Origin: Burkholderiales bacterium
Lineage (GTDB): Bacteria; Pseudomonadota; Gammaproteobacteria; Burkholderiales; SG8-41
Direction: 5' to 3'
Length of the DNA stretch: 64,000 nucleotides
Assembly (NCBI GenBank): GCA_036262035.1
Contig: DATAJS010000010.1
Coordinates: 1,178,381 to 1,242,380 of the forward strand
Shown: piece after piece, positions 58,226 through 64,000 of the stretch
How the letters are laid out: every line of letters starts with the position of its first letter
Position numbering within the stretch: position 1 is the first letter of the stretch
Program-made: the position numbers and the translations under genes
Notes under the pieces: generated by a model
What the model saw: only the letters and a program-made list of their open reading frames with translations
What the model was told of the DNA's origin: nothing
The model's database searches: none

Positions 58226-59266
58226 ATGAGCTATGCAGCCCGGGTATTCGTATCCGCAGTCATGGTCGGCACATTCGGGATCGCGGGCGCTCAATCGCCG
58301 CGTGAGGTGCCGGCGCGCGCGCTGCCGGTGCCCGACACCGTGAGCCCGCAGATGCAGAAGATCATCGGTGCGCCGCTCTCGGCGACGTGGAACAACTATC
58401 CGAAGACACCGGAAGCGTGGAAGGCGGAGACGAACAAGGCCGCCGCGGCCGCTGCCAAACGTCTCCCCGCCATGCGCGCTGCGCTCGGGGTGAGCATCGA
58501 GCCGGCGACGATAGCCGGCGTGAAAGCCTACCTGCTCACGCCCGCTGTCATCCCGCCGCAGAACAGGAACCGCCTTCTGGTCCACCTTCACGGCGGCTGC
58601 TATGTCAGCAATCCCGGCGAGTCGGGAACGGCGGAGGCGACGATGATGGCCGGATTCGGCGGCTTCAAGGTGCTTTCGGTCGATTACCGCATGCCGCCCG
58701 ACCATCCGTTCCCGGCCGCGCTCGACGACGCGATCGCCGTGTGGAAAGCCGCGCAGAAGATGGCGCCGGCGAAGAACATGGGCGTCATCGGCTCGTCCGC
58801 GGGCGGCGGGCTCACGCTCGCGATGGTGCTCAAGGCGAAGATGGACAAACTGCCGCTGCCCGGAGCGATCGCGCCCGGCACGCCGATGTCGGACCTGAGC
58901 GGAGCCGGCGATTCGTTCCACACCAACGCGATGGTCGACAATGTGCTCGTCGCGTACGGCGCGAGCTGCGACGCGCGCGCGGCGATGTATGCTAACGGCC
59001 GCGATCTCAAGGACCCGCTGCTCTCGCCGGTCTACGGCGATCTGTCGGGCTTTCCGCCGACGATACTCAACACCGGCACGCGCGATCTCCTGTTGAGCAA
59101 CACCGTGCGCGTGCATCGCAAGCTGCGCCAGGCCGGCGTCGAAGCCGCGCTCTACGTGCACGAGGGCCAGGCGCACGGCGGCTGGTATCGCGATTACACC
59201 GCGCCGGAAGCGAAGGAGACCTTCGAGGAGATCGCGCGGTTCTTCGACAAACACCTGGGGAAATGA
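58226..59266 (+). CDS. Secreted alpha/beta hydrolase, HSL-type esterase
   Basis: The 346-residue protein has a signal peptide (MSYAARVFVSAVMVGTFGIA, cleavage near GAQ-S). The hormone-sensitive-lipase pattern is complete: oxyanion HGG in LVHLHGGCYVSNPG, nucleophile in GSSAGGG, Asp in GTRDLLLS, and His in EGQAHGGWY. It probably hydrolyses short-chain esters or a lactone in the periplasm. GGGGGAT precedes the ATG. Its stop overlaps the GST start, so the pair is translationally coupled. Confidence 0.88.
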   Translation: MSYAARVFVSAVMVGTFGIAGAQSPREVPARALPVPDTVSPQMQKIIGAPLSATWNNYPKTPEAWKAETNKAAAAAAKRLPAMRAALGVSIEPATIAGVKAYLLTPAVIPPQNRNRLLVHLHGGCYVSNPGESGTAEATMMAGFGGFKVLSVDYRMPPDHPFPAALDDAIAVWKAAQKMAPAKNMGVIGSSAGGGLTLAMVLKAKMDKLPLPGAIAPGTPMSDLSGAGDSFHTNAMVDNVLVAYGASCDARAAMYANGRDLKDPLLSPVYGDLSGFPPTILNTGTRDLLLSNTVRVHRKLRQAGVEAALYVHEGQAHGGWYRDYTAPEAKETFEEIARFFDKHLGK

Positions 59267-59868
59267 TGAGCAAAGCCAGACTGATTTACTTCGACGCTCC
59301 CGTCAGCCGCGGCGAGGAATGCCGCCTCGCGCTACACCTTGCCGGCGTCGATTTCGAGGACGTGCGTATCAAAGGAGCCGACTGGCCGGGCATGAAGGAC
59401 AGCACGCCCTACGGCGCGCTGCCGGTGCTCGAGCTGCCGGGCAAGCCGCCGCTCGCGCAGTCCAACGCGATCCTGGTGATGATCGGCCGTGCGCACGGCC
59501 TGCATCCGAAGGACGACTTCGAGGCCGCTCGCCACGAAGGCATGATGCAGCACGTGGAGGACCTGCGCGGCGCGGTCGGGCCGACGATCCGCATGAGCGA
59601 TGCCGAGAAGAAAGCGGCAAGGGTAGCGCTCGCGTCAGGCTATATGCCGCAGTGGGCGCAGGCGGCGGAGAAGAACCTCGGCGACGGCCCGTTCTTCGGC
59701 GGCGACAAGATCAGCGTCGTCGATCTCAAGCTGCACATGGCGGTGCGCTGGTTCATCGGCGGCAAGGTCGACCACATTCCGGCGACGATCTTCTCGGCGT
59801 ACCCGAAGCTCATGCGCGTGCACGACGCGGTGCGCGATCATGCGGGCGTGAAATCCTGGTACGCGTAA
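59263..59868 (+). CDS. Glutathione S-transferase
   Basis: The 201-residue protein has a thioredoxin-like N-domain with a Tyr after the first strand (ARLIYFDAPVSRGEECRLAL), the cis-Pro region GALPVLELPG, and Ser in AQSNAIL for glutathione contact. The C-terminal helical domain has the conserved Asp in ISVVDLKLHMAV. It overlaps the hydrolase by 4 bases (two ATGs in a row at 59263 and 59266). It may conjugate or reduce the product of the upstream esterase, or dispose of an electrophile. Confidence 0.9.
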   Translation: MMSKARLIYFDAPVSRGEECRLALHLAGVDFEDVRIKGADWPGMKDSTPYGALPVLELPGKPPLAQSNAILVMIGRAHGLHPKDDFEAARHEGMMQHVEDLRGAVGPTIRMSDAEKKAARVALASGYMPQWAQAAEKNLGDGPFFGGDKISVVDLKLHMAVRWFIGGKVDHIPATIFSAYPKLMRVHDAVRDHAGVKSWYA

Positions 59869-59890
59869 GTGCAACACGGAAGAAGCAACG

Positions 59891-60685
59891 ATGAGTGAAG
59901 ACCAGAACGTCGAATACACCTGCGAAGACGGGATTGCAGTGATCGCGATCAACCGTCCGCAAAAGCTCAACGCGATCGACGATGCCATGGTGAGGTCGAT
60001 CATGGCGGCGCTGCATCAGTTCGACATGGACGATGAAGCGCACACCGCGATCCTCTGCGGAAACGGCCGAGCGTTCTGCAGCGGCGCGGACGTGAGGGCG
60101 AGGCAGGCGCGCAGTGCGGAGGACCTGAAGCGGACAGGCGGTCCTTCGGCGCAGGACGCCAAAGGCACGGACATCTTCATACGCTCGGTGAACTGGAAGC
60201 CGGTGGTCGCCGCGGTTCACGGCTATGTGCTCGGGCTGGGGATCGGTCTTGCGCTGGATTGCGAGCTGGTCGTCGCCGAGGCCGGCACGAAGTTCCAGAT
60301 CACCGAGACGCCCCGCGGCCTGTCGGGTTCGGGCAAGTACATGAACCTGCTCGCTTACCGCGGGCTCGGCAGCTTCGCGACCGAGGTCACGCTGACGGGG
60401 CGGTACTTCACCGCGGAGGAAGCGCTCGCCGCCGGCGTGATCGACCGGGTGGCGCCTGCCGGCAAGTATATGGAAGTGGCCCGTGAGCTCGCTGCGGCGA
60501 TCAACAAGAACCCGCCGCTTGCAGTGCGCGCGAGCGTCATGCAGCGGCGCTGGCAGATCGAGGACAACCGCCGCGAAGCCATCCGCTACCAGGGTCTGAA
60601 CAAGCTGTACCTGACCGAGGATTTCGCGGAAGCCACTCGCGCTTTCGTCGAAAAGCGCAAGCCCAGGGGATTCAAGGCGCGTTGA
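59891..60685 (+). CDS. Enoyl-CoA hydratase/isomerase family protein
   Basis: The 264-residue crotonase-fold protein has INRPQKLNAIDDAM near residue 17, the first oxyanion segment GRAFCSGADVRAR near residue 60, and the second GYVLGLGIGLALDCELV near residue 113. The usual catalytic Glu positions are not in the standard GGTQR context (PRGLSGSGKY here), so the reaction may be isomerisation, hydrolysis or hydration of a CoA ester. It follows the GST gene after 22 bases and may belong to the same operon. Confidence 0.9.
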   Translation: MSEDQNVEYTCEDGIAVIAINRPQKLNAIDDAMVRSIMAALHQFDMDDEAHTAILCGNGRAFCSGADVRARQARSAEDLKRTGGPSAQDAKGTDIFIRSVNWKPVVAAVHGYVLGLGIGLALDCELVVAEAGTKFQITETPRGLSGSGKYMNLLAYRGLGSFATEVTLTGRYFTAEEALAAGVIDRVAPAGKYMEVARELAAAINKNPPLAVRASVMQRRWQIEDNRREAIRYQGLNKLYLTEDFAEATRAFVEKRKPRGFKAR

Positions 60686-60710
60686 GGGAGCTCTGATTGA
60701 GCACTGATGT

Positions 60711-60799
60711 CATTGCGAGGAGCGGAAGCGACGAAGCAATCCCGGAGGGTCCGCTGCGTGCGCCACGAGATCGCCACGTCGCTTCGCTCCTGCGATGAC
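60711..60799. repeat. Dispersed repeat of about 89 bp, third of three copies
   Basis: CATTGCGAGGAGCGGAAGCGA at the left and GCTTCGCTCCTGCGATGAC at the right match 1230-1325 and 23495-23585. It lies between convergent genes. Confidence 0.85.
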
Positions 60800-60820
60800 T
60801 TGATCAGAGTGCCTTGACGG

Positions 60821-61813
60821 TCACTGAGGCTCGATGCGGGCGGCTTTGACCGCGGCGCTCCAGCGCTCGGTCTCGCGCTTGTGAAAGTCCGAGAACGATG
60901 CCGGCGTGCCGCCTCCGCCGATCATGTCGCTGCGACGCCAGTGCGCCTGCGCTTCGGGCGTCTTCATGTAGCGGTTGATGGCGTCGTTCCAGCGCTGCAA
61001 CAGCCGCGCGGGCAGCGCTTTCGGACCGTAGACGCCGTACCAGACGGTCGCCTGGAACCCGGGCACGCCGGCTTCGGCCACGGTGGGCAACTCGGGCGCG
61101 AAGTCTCCGCGCTGCGCGCTCGTGACGGCGAGCGCCCGGAGGCGGCCGGCCTTCACGTGGGGCAGCAGCGTGCCCGGCGTGTTGAAGTGCATTTTCACCT
61201 GGCCGCCGGCGAGATCCGCAATGGCCGGCCCCCCGCCCTTGTAGGGCACGTGCAGGATATCGACACGCGCCATCGACTTGAACATCTCGAGCGCCAGGTG
61301 GTTCGTGGTGCCGACGCCCGATGATGCGCCCGTAATCTGTCCCGGCTGCGCGCGGGTCAGCGCGATCAGCTCCTGCACCGACTTCGCCGGCACGCTCGAA
61401 TGGACGACCAGGATGAACGGGCTCGAAGCGGCGAGGGCAACCGCATTCAGATCGCGCGCGGGATCGAAGCGCATGTTCCTGTACATGCTCGACAGTATCG
61501 AGATGGTCGAGCTGGTGCAGAGCATGGTGTAGCCGTCGGGCTCCGCGCGCACGACGATCTCGGTGCCGATCTGGGTGCCGGCCCCCGGGCGATTGTCGAC
61601 GATGACCTGCTGGCCCCAGATATCGGTGAGCCCGGCCGCGATCGCCCGACCGACCAGGTCGACCGATCCGCCGGGCGTGTAGGGATTGATCATGCGCACG
61701 GGGCGGGTCGGAAAATCCGACTGCGCGTGCACGCAGAACACCCAGCCGAACATCGTCGCGGCGCAGGTCGCGTACGCCGTCGCGCGCCGCGTCGGTTCAT
61801 ATCGTGTTTTCGT
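60821..61813 (-). CDS. Bug/TctC-family binding protein with a probable ACG start
   Basis: The 330-residue receptor has PYTPGGSVDLVGR, DNRPGAGTQIG and EPDGYTMLC, and a second lobe with PYKGGGPAIADLAGG. No ATG, GTG or TTG lies at the proper place. GGAGG (minus strand, 61823-61819) is followed after 5 bases by ACG at 61813, giving TKTRYEPTRRATAYATCAAT with MFGWVFCVHA-Q, a good signal peptide. A GTG at 61873 would add 20 unneeded residues and has no ribosome site. The start codon therefore appears to be mutated from ATG or is a rare ACG start. It is divergent from the Bug at 61896. Confidence 0.8.
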   Translation of the reverse strand, partial: TKTRYEPTRRATAYATCAATMFGWVFCVHAQSDFPTRPVRMINPYTPGGSVDLVGRAIAAGLTDIWGQQVIVDNRPGAGTQIGTEIVVRAEPDGYTMLCTSSTISILSSMYRNMRFDPARDLNAVALAASSPFILVVHSSVPAKSVQELIALTRAQPGQITGASSGVGTTNHLALEMFKSMARVDILHVPYKGGGPAIADLAGGQVKMHFNTPGTLLPHVKAGRLRALAVTSAQRGDFAPELPTVAEAGVPGFQATVWYGVYGPKALPARLLQRWNDAINRYMKTPEAQAHWRRSDMIGGGGTPASFSDFHKRETERWSAAVKAARIEPQ

Positions 61814-61895
61814 GGCGACCTCCGCAGCTTCGAGTACTCGGTTACCCTGATACAGCAGATCGGTCGAGCTCACGATAACACGAGGAGGAAGGACG

Positions 61896-62885
61896 ATGCG
61901 CAGTTCCGGTCATCTCTGCACCATCGCGTCATGCGCAATCGCAGTCGCCTGCCTGTTCCCCGCCGCGGCGCAGGCCCAGCAATATCCGATGAGGCCGGTC
62001 CGCTTCATCGTGCCGTATCCGCCGGGCGGCTCCACCGATTACACCGCGCGCGAGATCGGACAGCGGCTGTCCGAGCTGTGGGGGCAGCAGCTCGTGATCG
62101 ACAACCGCGGCGGTGCGGGCAGTCTCATTGGACACGCGATGGCCGCGGCTGCGGCGCCTGACGGCTACACGCTGCTGCTCGGGACATCCACGGGCCTGTC
62201 GATCGCGCCCGCGCTCGGAACCAGGCTTTCCTACGACCCGCAGAAAGACTTCGCGCCGATCGGGTTGGCCGTGTATGCGCCTTACATGCTGGTGGTGCCT
62301 GCGCCGATTTCGGCAACCAGCGTGAAGGAGCTCATCGCCTACGCGAAGAAACAGCCGGGCAAGCTCAACTACGGCTCGTCGGGCGTGGGCACTCCGAACC
62401 ATCTGGGCGGCGAGCTGATGGATCTCCTCGCCGGGACACGCACCGTGCACGTGGCCTACAAGGGCGGCGGACCCGCGATGACCGATCTCATCAGCGGACA
62501 GCTTCAGTACATGTTCAGCGCCATCCCGCAGACGCTCCCGCACGTGAAGAGCGGACGGCTGCGAGCGCTCGCGATCGGGCATCCCACGCGCACACGCGCA
62601 GCACCCGACCTGCCGCCGGTCGCCGACACACTTCCGGGCTTCAACAACACCACGTGGTACGGCCTGCTCGCACCGGCACGTACGCCGCGCGCCACCGTTG
62701 CGAAGGTCAATGCAGACCTCGGCAAAGTGCTCGGTCAGCCCGATCTCGTACAACGCATGCTGTCCCAGGGCATCGAGGCTGCCGGCAGCACGCAGGAGGG
62801 ACTCGGCGACATGATCCGCACCGAGACCGAGCGCTGGCGCAAAGTCATCAAGACCGCGGGGATCGCAGTGGAGGCGATTCGTTAA
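61896..62885 (+). CDS. Bug/TctC-family periplasmic binding protein
   Basis: The 329-residue receptor has signal MRSSGHLCTIASCAIAVACL followed by FPAAAQA-Q. The ligand loop is canonical (PYPPGGSTDYTAR), with DNRGGAGSLIG and APDGYTLLL; the second lobe has AYKGGGPAMTDLISG. DNRGGAGS in place of DNRPGAG is a minor change. GAGGAGGAAGG precedes the ATG. It is divergent from another Bug gene with an 82-base gap, so opposing promoters must overlap. Non-coding repeat DNA follows. Confidence 0.92.
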   Translation: MRSSGHLCTIASCAIAVACLFPAAAQAQQYPMRPVRFIVPYPPGGSTDYTAREIGQRLSELWGQQLVIDNRGGAGSLIGHAMAAAAAPDGYTLLLGTSTGLSIAPALGTRLSYDPQKDFAPIGLAVYAPYMLVVPAPISATSVKELIAYAKKQPGKLNYGSSGVGTPNHLGGELMDLLAGTRTVHVAYKGGGPAMTDLISGQLQYMFSAIPQTLPHVKSGRLRALAIGHPTRTRAAPDLPPVADTLPGFNNTTWYGLLAPARTPRATVAKVNADLGKVLGQPDLVQRMLSQGIEAAGSTQEGLGDMIRTETERWRKVIKTAGIAVEAIR

Positions 62886-62903
62886 GTATGGTGTTTAAAA
62901 CCC

Positions 62904-63045
62904 GTTCGGCCTGAACGTAGCGGCAGCCTTACCACCGTTCGGCCTGAGCGTACCGGCAGCCTTACCACCGTTCGTCCTGAGCGTAGTGGCAGCCTTATCA
63001 CCGTTCGCCCTGAGCGTAGCGATAGCGAAGTCGAAGGATGAACGC
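62904..63045. repeat. 33-bp tandem repeat array ending in a dispersed-repeat unit
   Basis: Three and a fraction units of exactly 33 bp start at 62904, 62937, 62970 and 63003 (GTTCGGCCTGAGCGTAGCGG then CAGCCTTACCACC). The last unit continues as GAAGTCGAAGGATGAACG, the end of a widespread intergenic repeat. The whole stretch 62886-63588 shows no convincing gene. Confidence 0.85.
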
Positions 63046-63093
63046 TTTCTGAACGCGCCGCCTTCTTCTTTCGCTTCATCACCATACCGTGCG

Positions 63094-63352
63094 CCGCATC
63101 CCCCACACCCTTCCCGCCCTCCTCGCGCCGCTGCCTGCGCTGCCGCTGCGGCATCGGAACCCTGCGACGCCCGACAAGGACGGCGCTGCGAACTCGCGCA
63201 CCGGCTCGACTTCGATCTACCGCCCGTCAACGCGGGAAGAGCATCGCACGTGGAGCGACCGGAGAAGCTCGACAGTCCTCGCGAAACCCCGTCCTTGCCG
63301 TGCGTCGCAGGGCGCTCGTCTTGATTGGGCGGGAAGGGTGTGGGGGATACGG
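63094..63352. repeat. MITE-like element with 25-bp terminal inverted repeats
   Basis: CCGCATCCCCCACACCCTTC plus CCGCC (63094-63118) is repeated inverted at 63328-63352 with one mismatch. Inside, CCTGCGACGCCCGACAAGGA (63161-63180) is inverted at 63291-63312. No transposase frame lies between. Confidence 0.8.
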
Positions 63353-63588
63353 CGGTGCGCGGATGGGGAGGGTCTGAAGCCGCAACGACCTGAAGCGGTC
63401 GTGCGCACTCTCGCTTGCCTGACGCGTTTGCCTTTGTTTGTCAGACCGTACGCAGCCGAGGCGCTGAACCTGTGCCACCATTTTGCCGTTGGTTACAATT
63501 TATACGGGTCAACGACGCTTTATATCGCGTCTTTTAGGCGCTCTACTTCTACTTATACGGCAATGACTGATCGCTTCGTGAGGCGCTG

Positions 63589-63792
63589 ATGGAAAGCTTG
63601 CGAAACAGGATCCATACGATATTTGTCGAGCGTGCACCCAACTCTCTTCGGCTGGAAAATTTCATCGGATTGCTGCCGGGAGAAGACCCGCGCGCAATTC
63701 AACACGAACTCGGCAATATGGTGACCGAAGGGATGATGACCTGCCCAGGGATCTTCGGACCAATCGCTACTTTAGAACGGCGCCCTGGTTGA
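63589..63792 (+). CDS. Short ORF probably cut by the IS element
   Basis: The 67-residue frame starts [20 protein letters not shown] and has a helical pattern ([19 protein letters not shown]) resembling a small winged-helix or DUF N-terminus. From about codon 51 the DNA is probably IS3 element sequence, so the true C-terminus is likely lost. AT-rich DNA upstream (63485-63560) could hold a promoter. The family is not recognised. Confidence 0.4.
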   Translation: MESLRNRIHTIFVERAPNSLRLENFIGLLPGEDPRAIQHELGNMVTEGMMTCPGIFGPIATLERRPG

Positions 63793-64000
63793 TGAACTGG
63801 TGTTGCTGCTTGAACTCGATCGGCGTGAGGTAGTCGAGGCTCGAATGCGGCCGGACTGTATTGTAGTGCCGACGCCACGTTTCAACGATGACCTTCGCTT
63901 CGCGTCGACTGCGGAACCACTCGACACTCAGGCATTCGTCGCGGAATCGGCCATTGAAGCTCTCATCCATGCCGTTCTGCCACGGTTTGCCGGGATCGAT
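63767..64000 (-). mobile_element. IS3-family transposase OrfB, C-terminal part at window edge
   Basis: The last 77 residues of an integrase-core transposase: [20 protein letters not shown] contains the final Glu of the DDE triad, followed by [20 protein letters not shown] and [13 protein letters not shown], characteristic of IS3-family OrfB. The gene continues beyond 64000. The element's left end may be near 63737 (TGACCTGCCCAGGGATCTTC), but the matching inverted repeat is outside the window. Confidence 0.9.

Noticed and set aside
62904..63045. 33-bp direct repeats as a CRISPR array
   Set aside because: Units follow each other without unique spacers and the last merges into a known type of dispersed repeat; no cas genes are present.
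62882..63230. Minus-strand ORFs with repeating RSGRTVVRLP-type peptide
   Set aside because: They are translations of the 33-bp repeat array; 33 is divisible by 3, so the frame stays open by chance.

Overview
This is GC-rich DNA from a betaproteobacterium, most likely Burkholderiales or an Alcaligenaceae/Comamonadaceae-like lineage. The main reason is a large expansion of periplasmic tripartite tricarboxylate transporter (TTT) binding proteins, the Bug/TctC family: 13 full-length copies and one truncated copy in 64 kb. Around them are scavenging and degradation genes typical of such genomes: four thiamine-diphosphate (ThDP) enzymes, CaiB-type CoA-transferases, short-chain dehydrogenases, an MmgE/PrpD protein, an enoyl-CoA hydratase and GMC and FAD dehydrogenases. 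No rRNA, tRNA, CRISPR array, replication origin or phage gene was found. The assignment rests on gene content only.

Layout. 68-4296: iron-type alcohol dehydrogenase, a low-complexity lipoprotein, and an overlapping CoxG-like/ThDP enzyme pair. 4394-7011: a MerR regulator divergent from a tctB-tctA pair that lacks its own tctC and is preceded by a coupled 15-codon leader ORF. 7126-12040: endonuclease, two tandem Bug genes, an orphan antitoxin with the stub of a Doc-like toxin, a D-2-hydroxyacid dehydrogenase and a Lys-rich basic protein. 12052-19735: a Bug/ThDP/Gfo-Idh operon and three more Bug genes, ending in a truncated Bug gene walled in by palindromic repeats. 19745-28614: a leftward FAD-dehydrogenase/PI-PLC-like pair, an SDR and a ThDP enzyme, then two rightward Bug genes and a leftward retron-clade reverse transcriptase. 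28703-37040: CoA-transferase, Bug, soluble transhydrogenase, haloacid dehalogenase, a truncated transporter, a cold-shock/hemerythrin/unknown operon and a ThDP enzyme.

37041-41790 is a visibly AT-richer island with different codon use. It holds a tight run of three rightward genes: a 708-residue protein with a HEMVH metalloprotease-like motif, a 280-residue unknown, and a 301-residue SIR2-like protein. I know of no named SIR2 defence system with this composition. It is the best candidate here for an undescribed, probably anti-phage, system.

41791-63000 returns to housekeeping metabolism: a double CoA-transferase whose linker is a translated dispersed repeat, a DASS transporter, a complete tctC-tctB-tctA operon with a plausible promoter, three SDRs (one lacking the catalytic Tyr), MmgE/PrpD, a GMC/gluconate-dehydrogenase-like pair, small secreted proteins, a hydrolase-GST-enoyl-CoA-hydratase run, and two divergent Bug genes, one of which seems to start with ACG. 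The right edge is repeat-rich non-coding DNA ending in an IS3-family transposase.

Dispersed repeats are abundant: a family of perfect 15-23 bp palindromes (GGGGTCAGGTCCACATTT and relatives), two families of about 90 bp, nested palindromes, a 33-bp tandem array and a MITE-like inverted repeat. Several sit exactly at gene ends, and at least two mark gene truncation or gene fusion.
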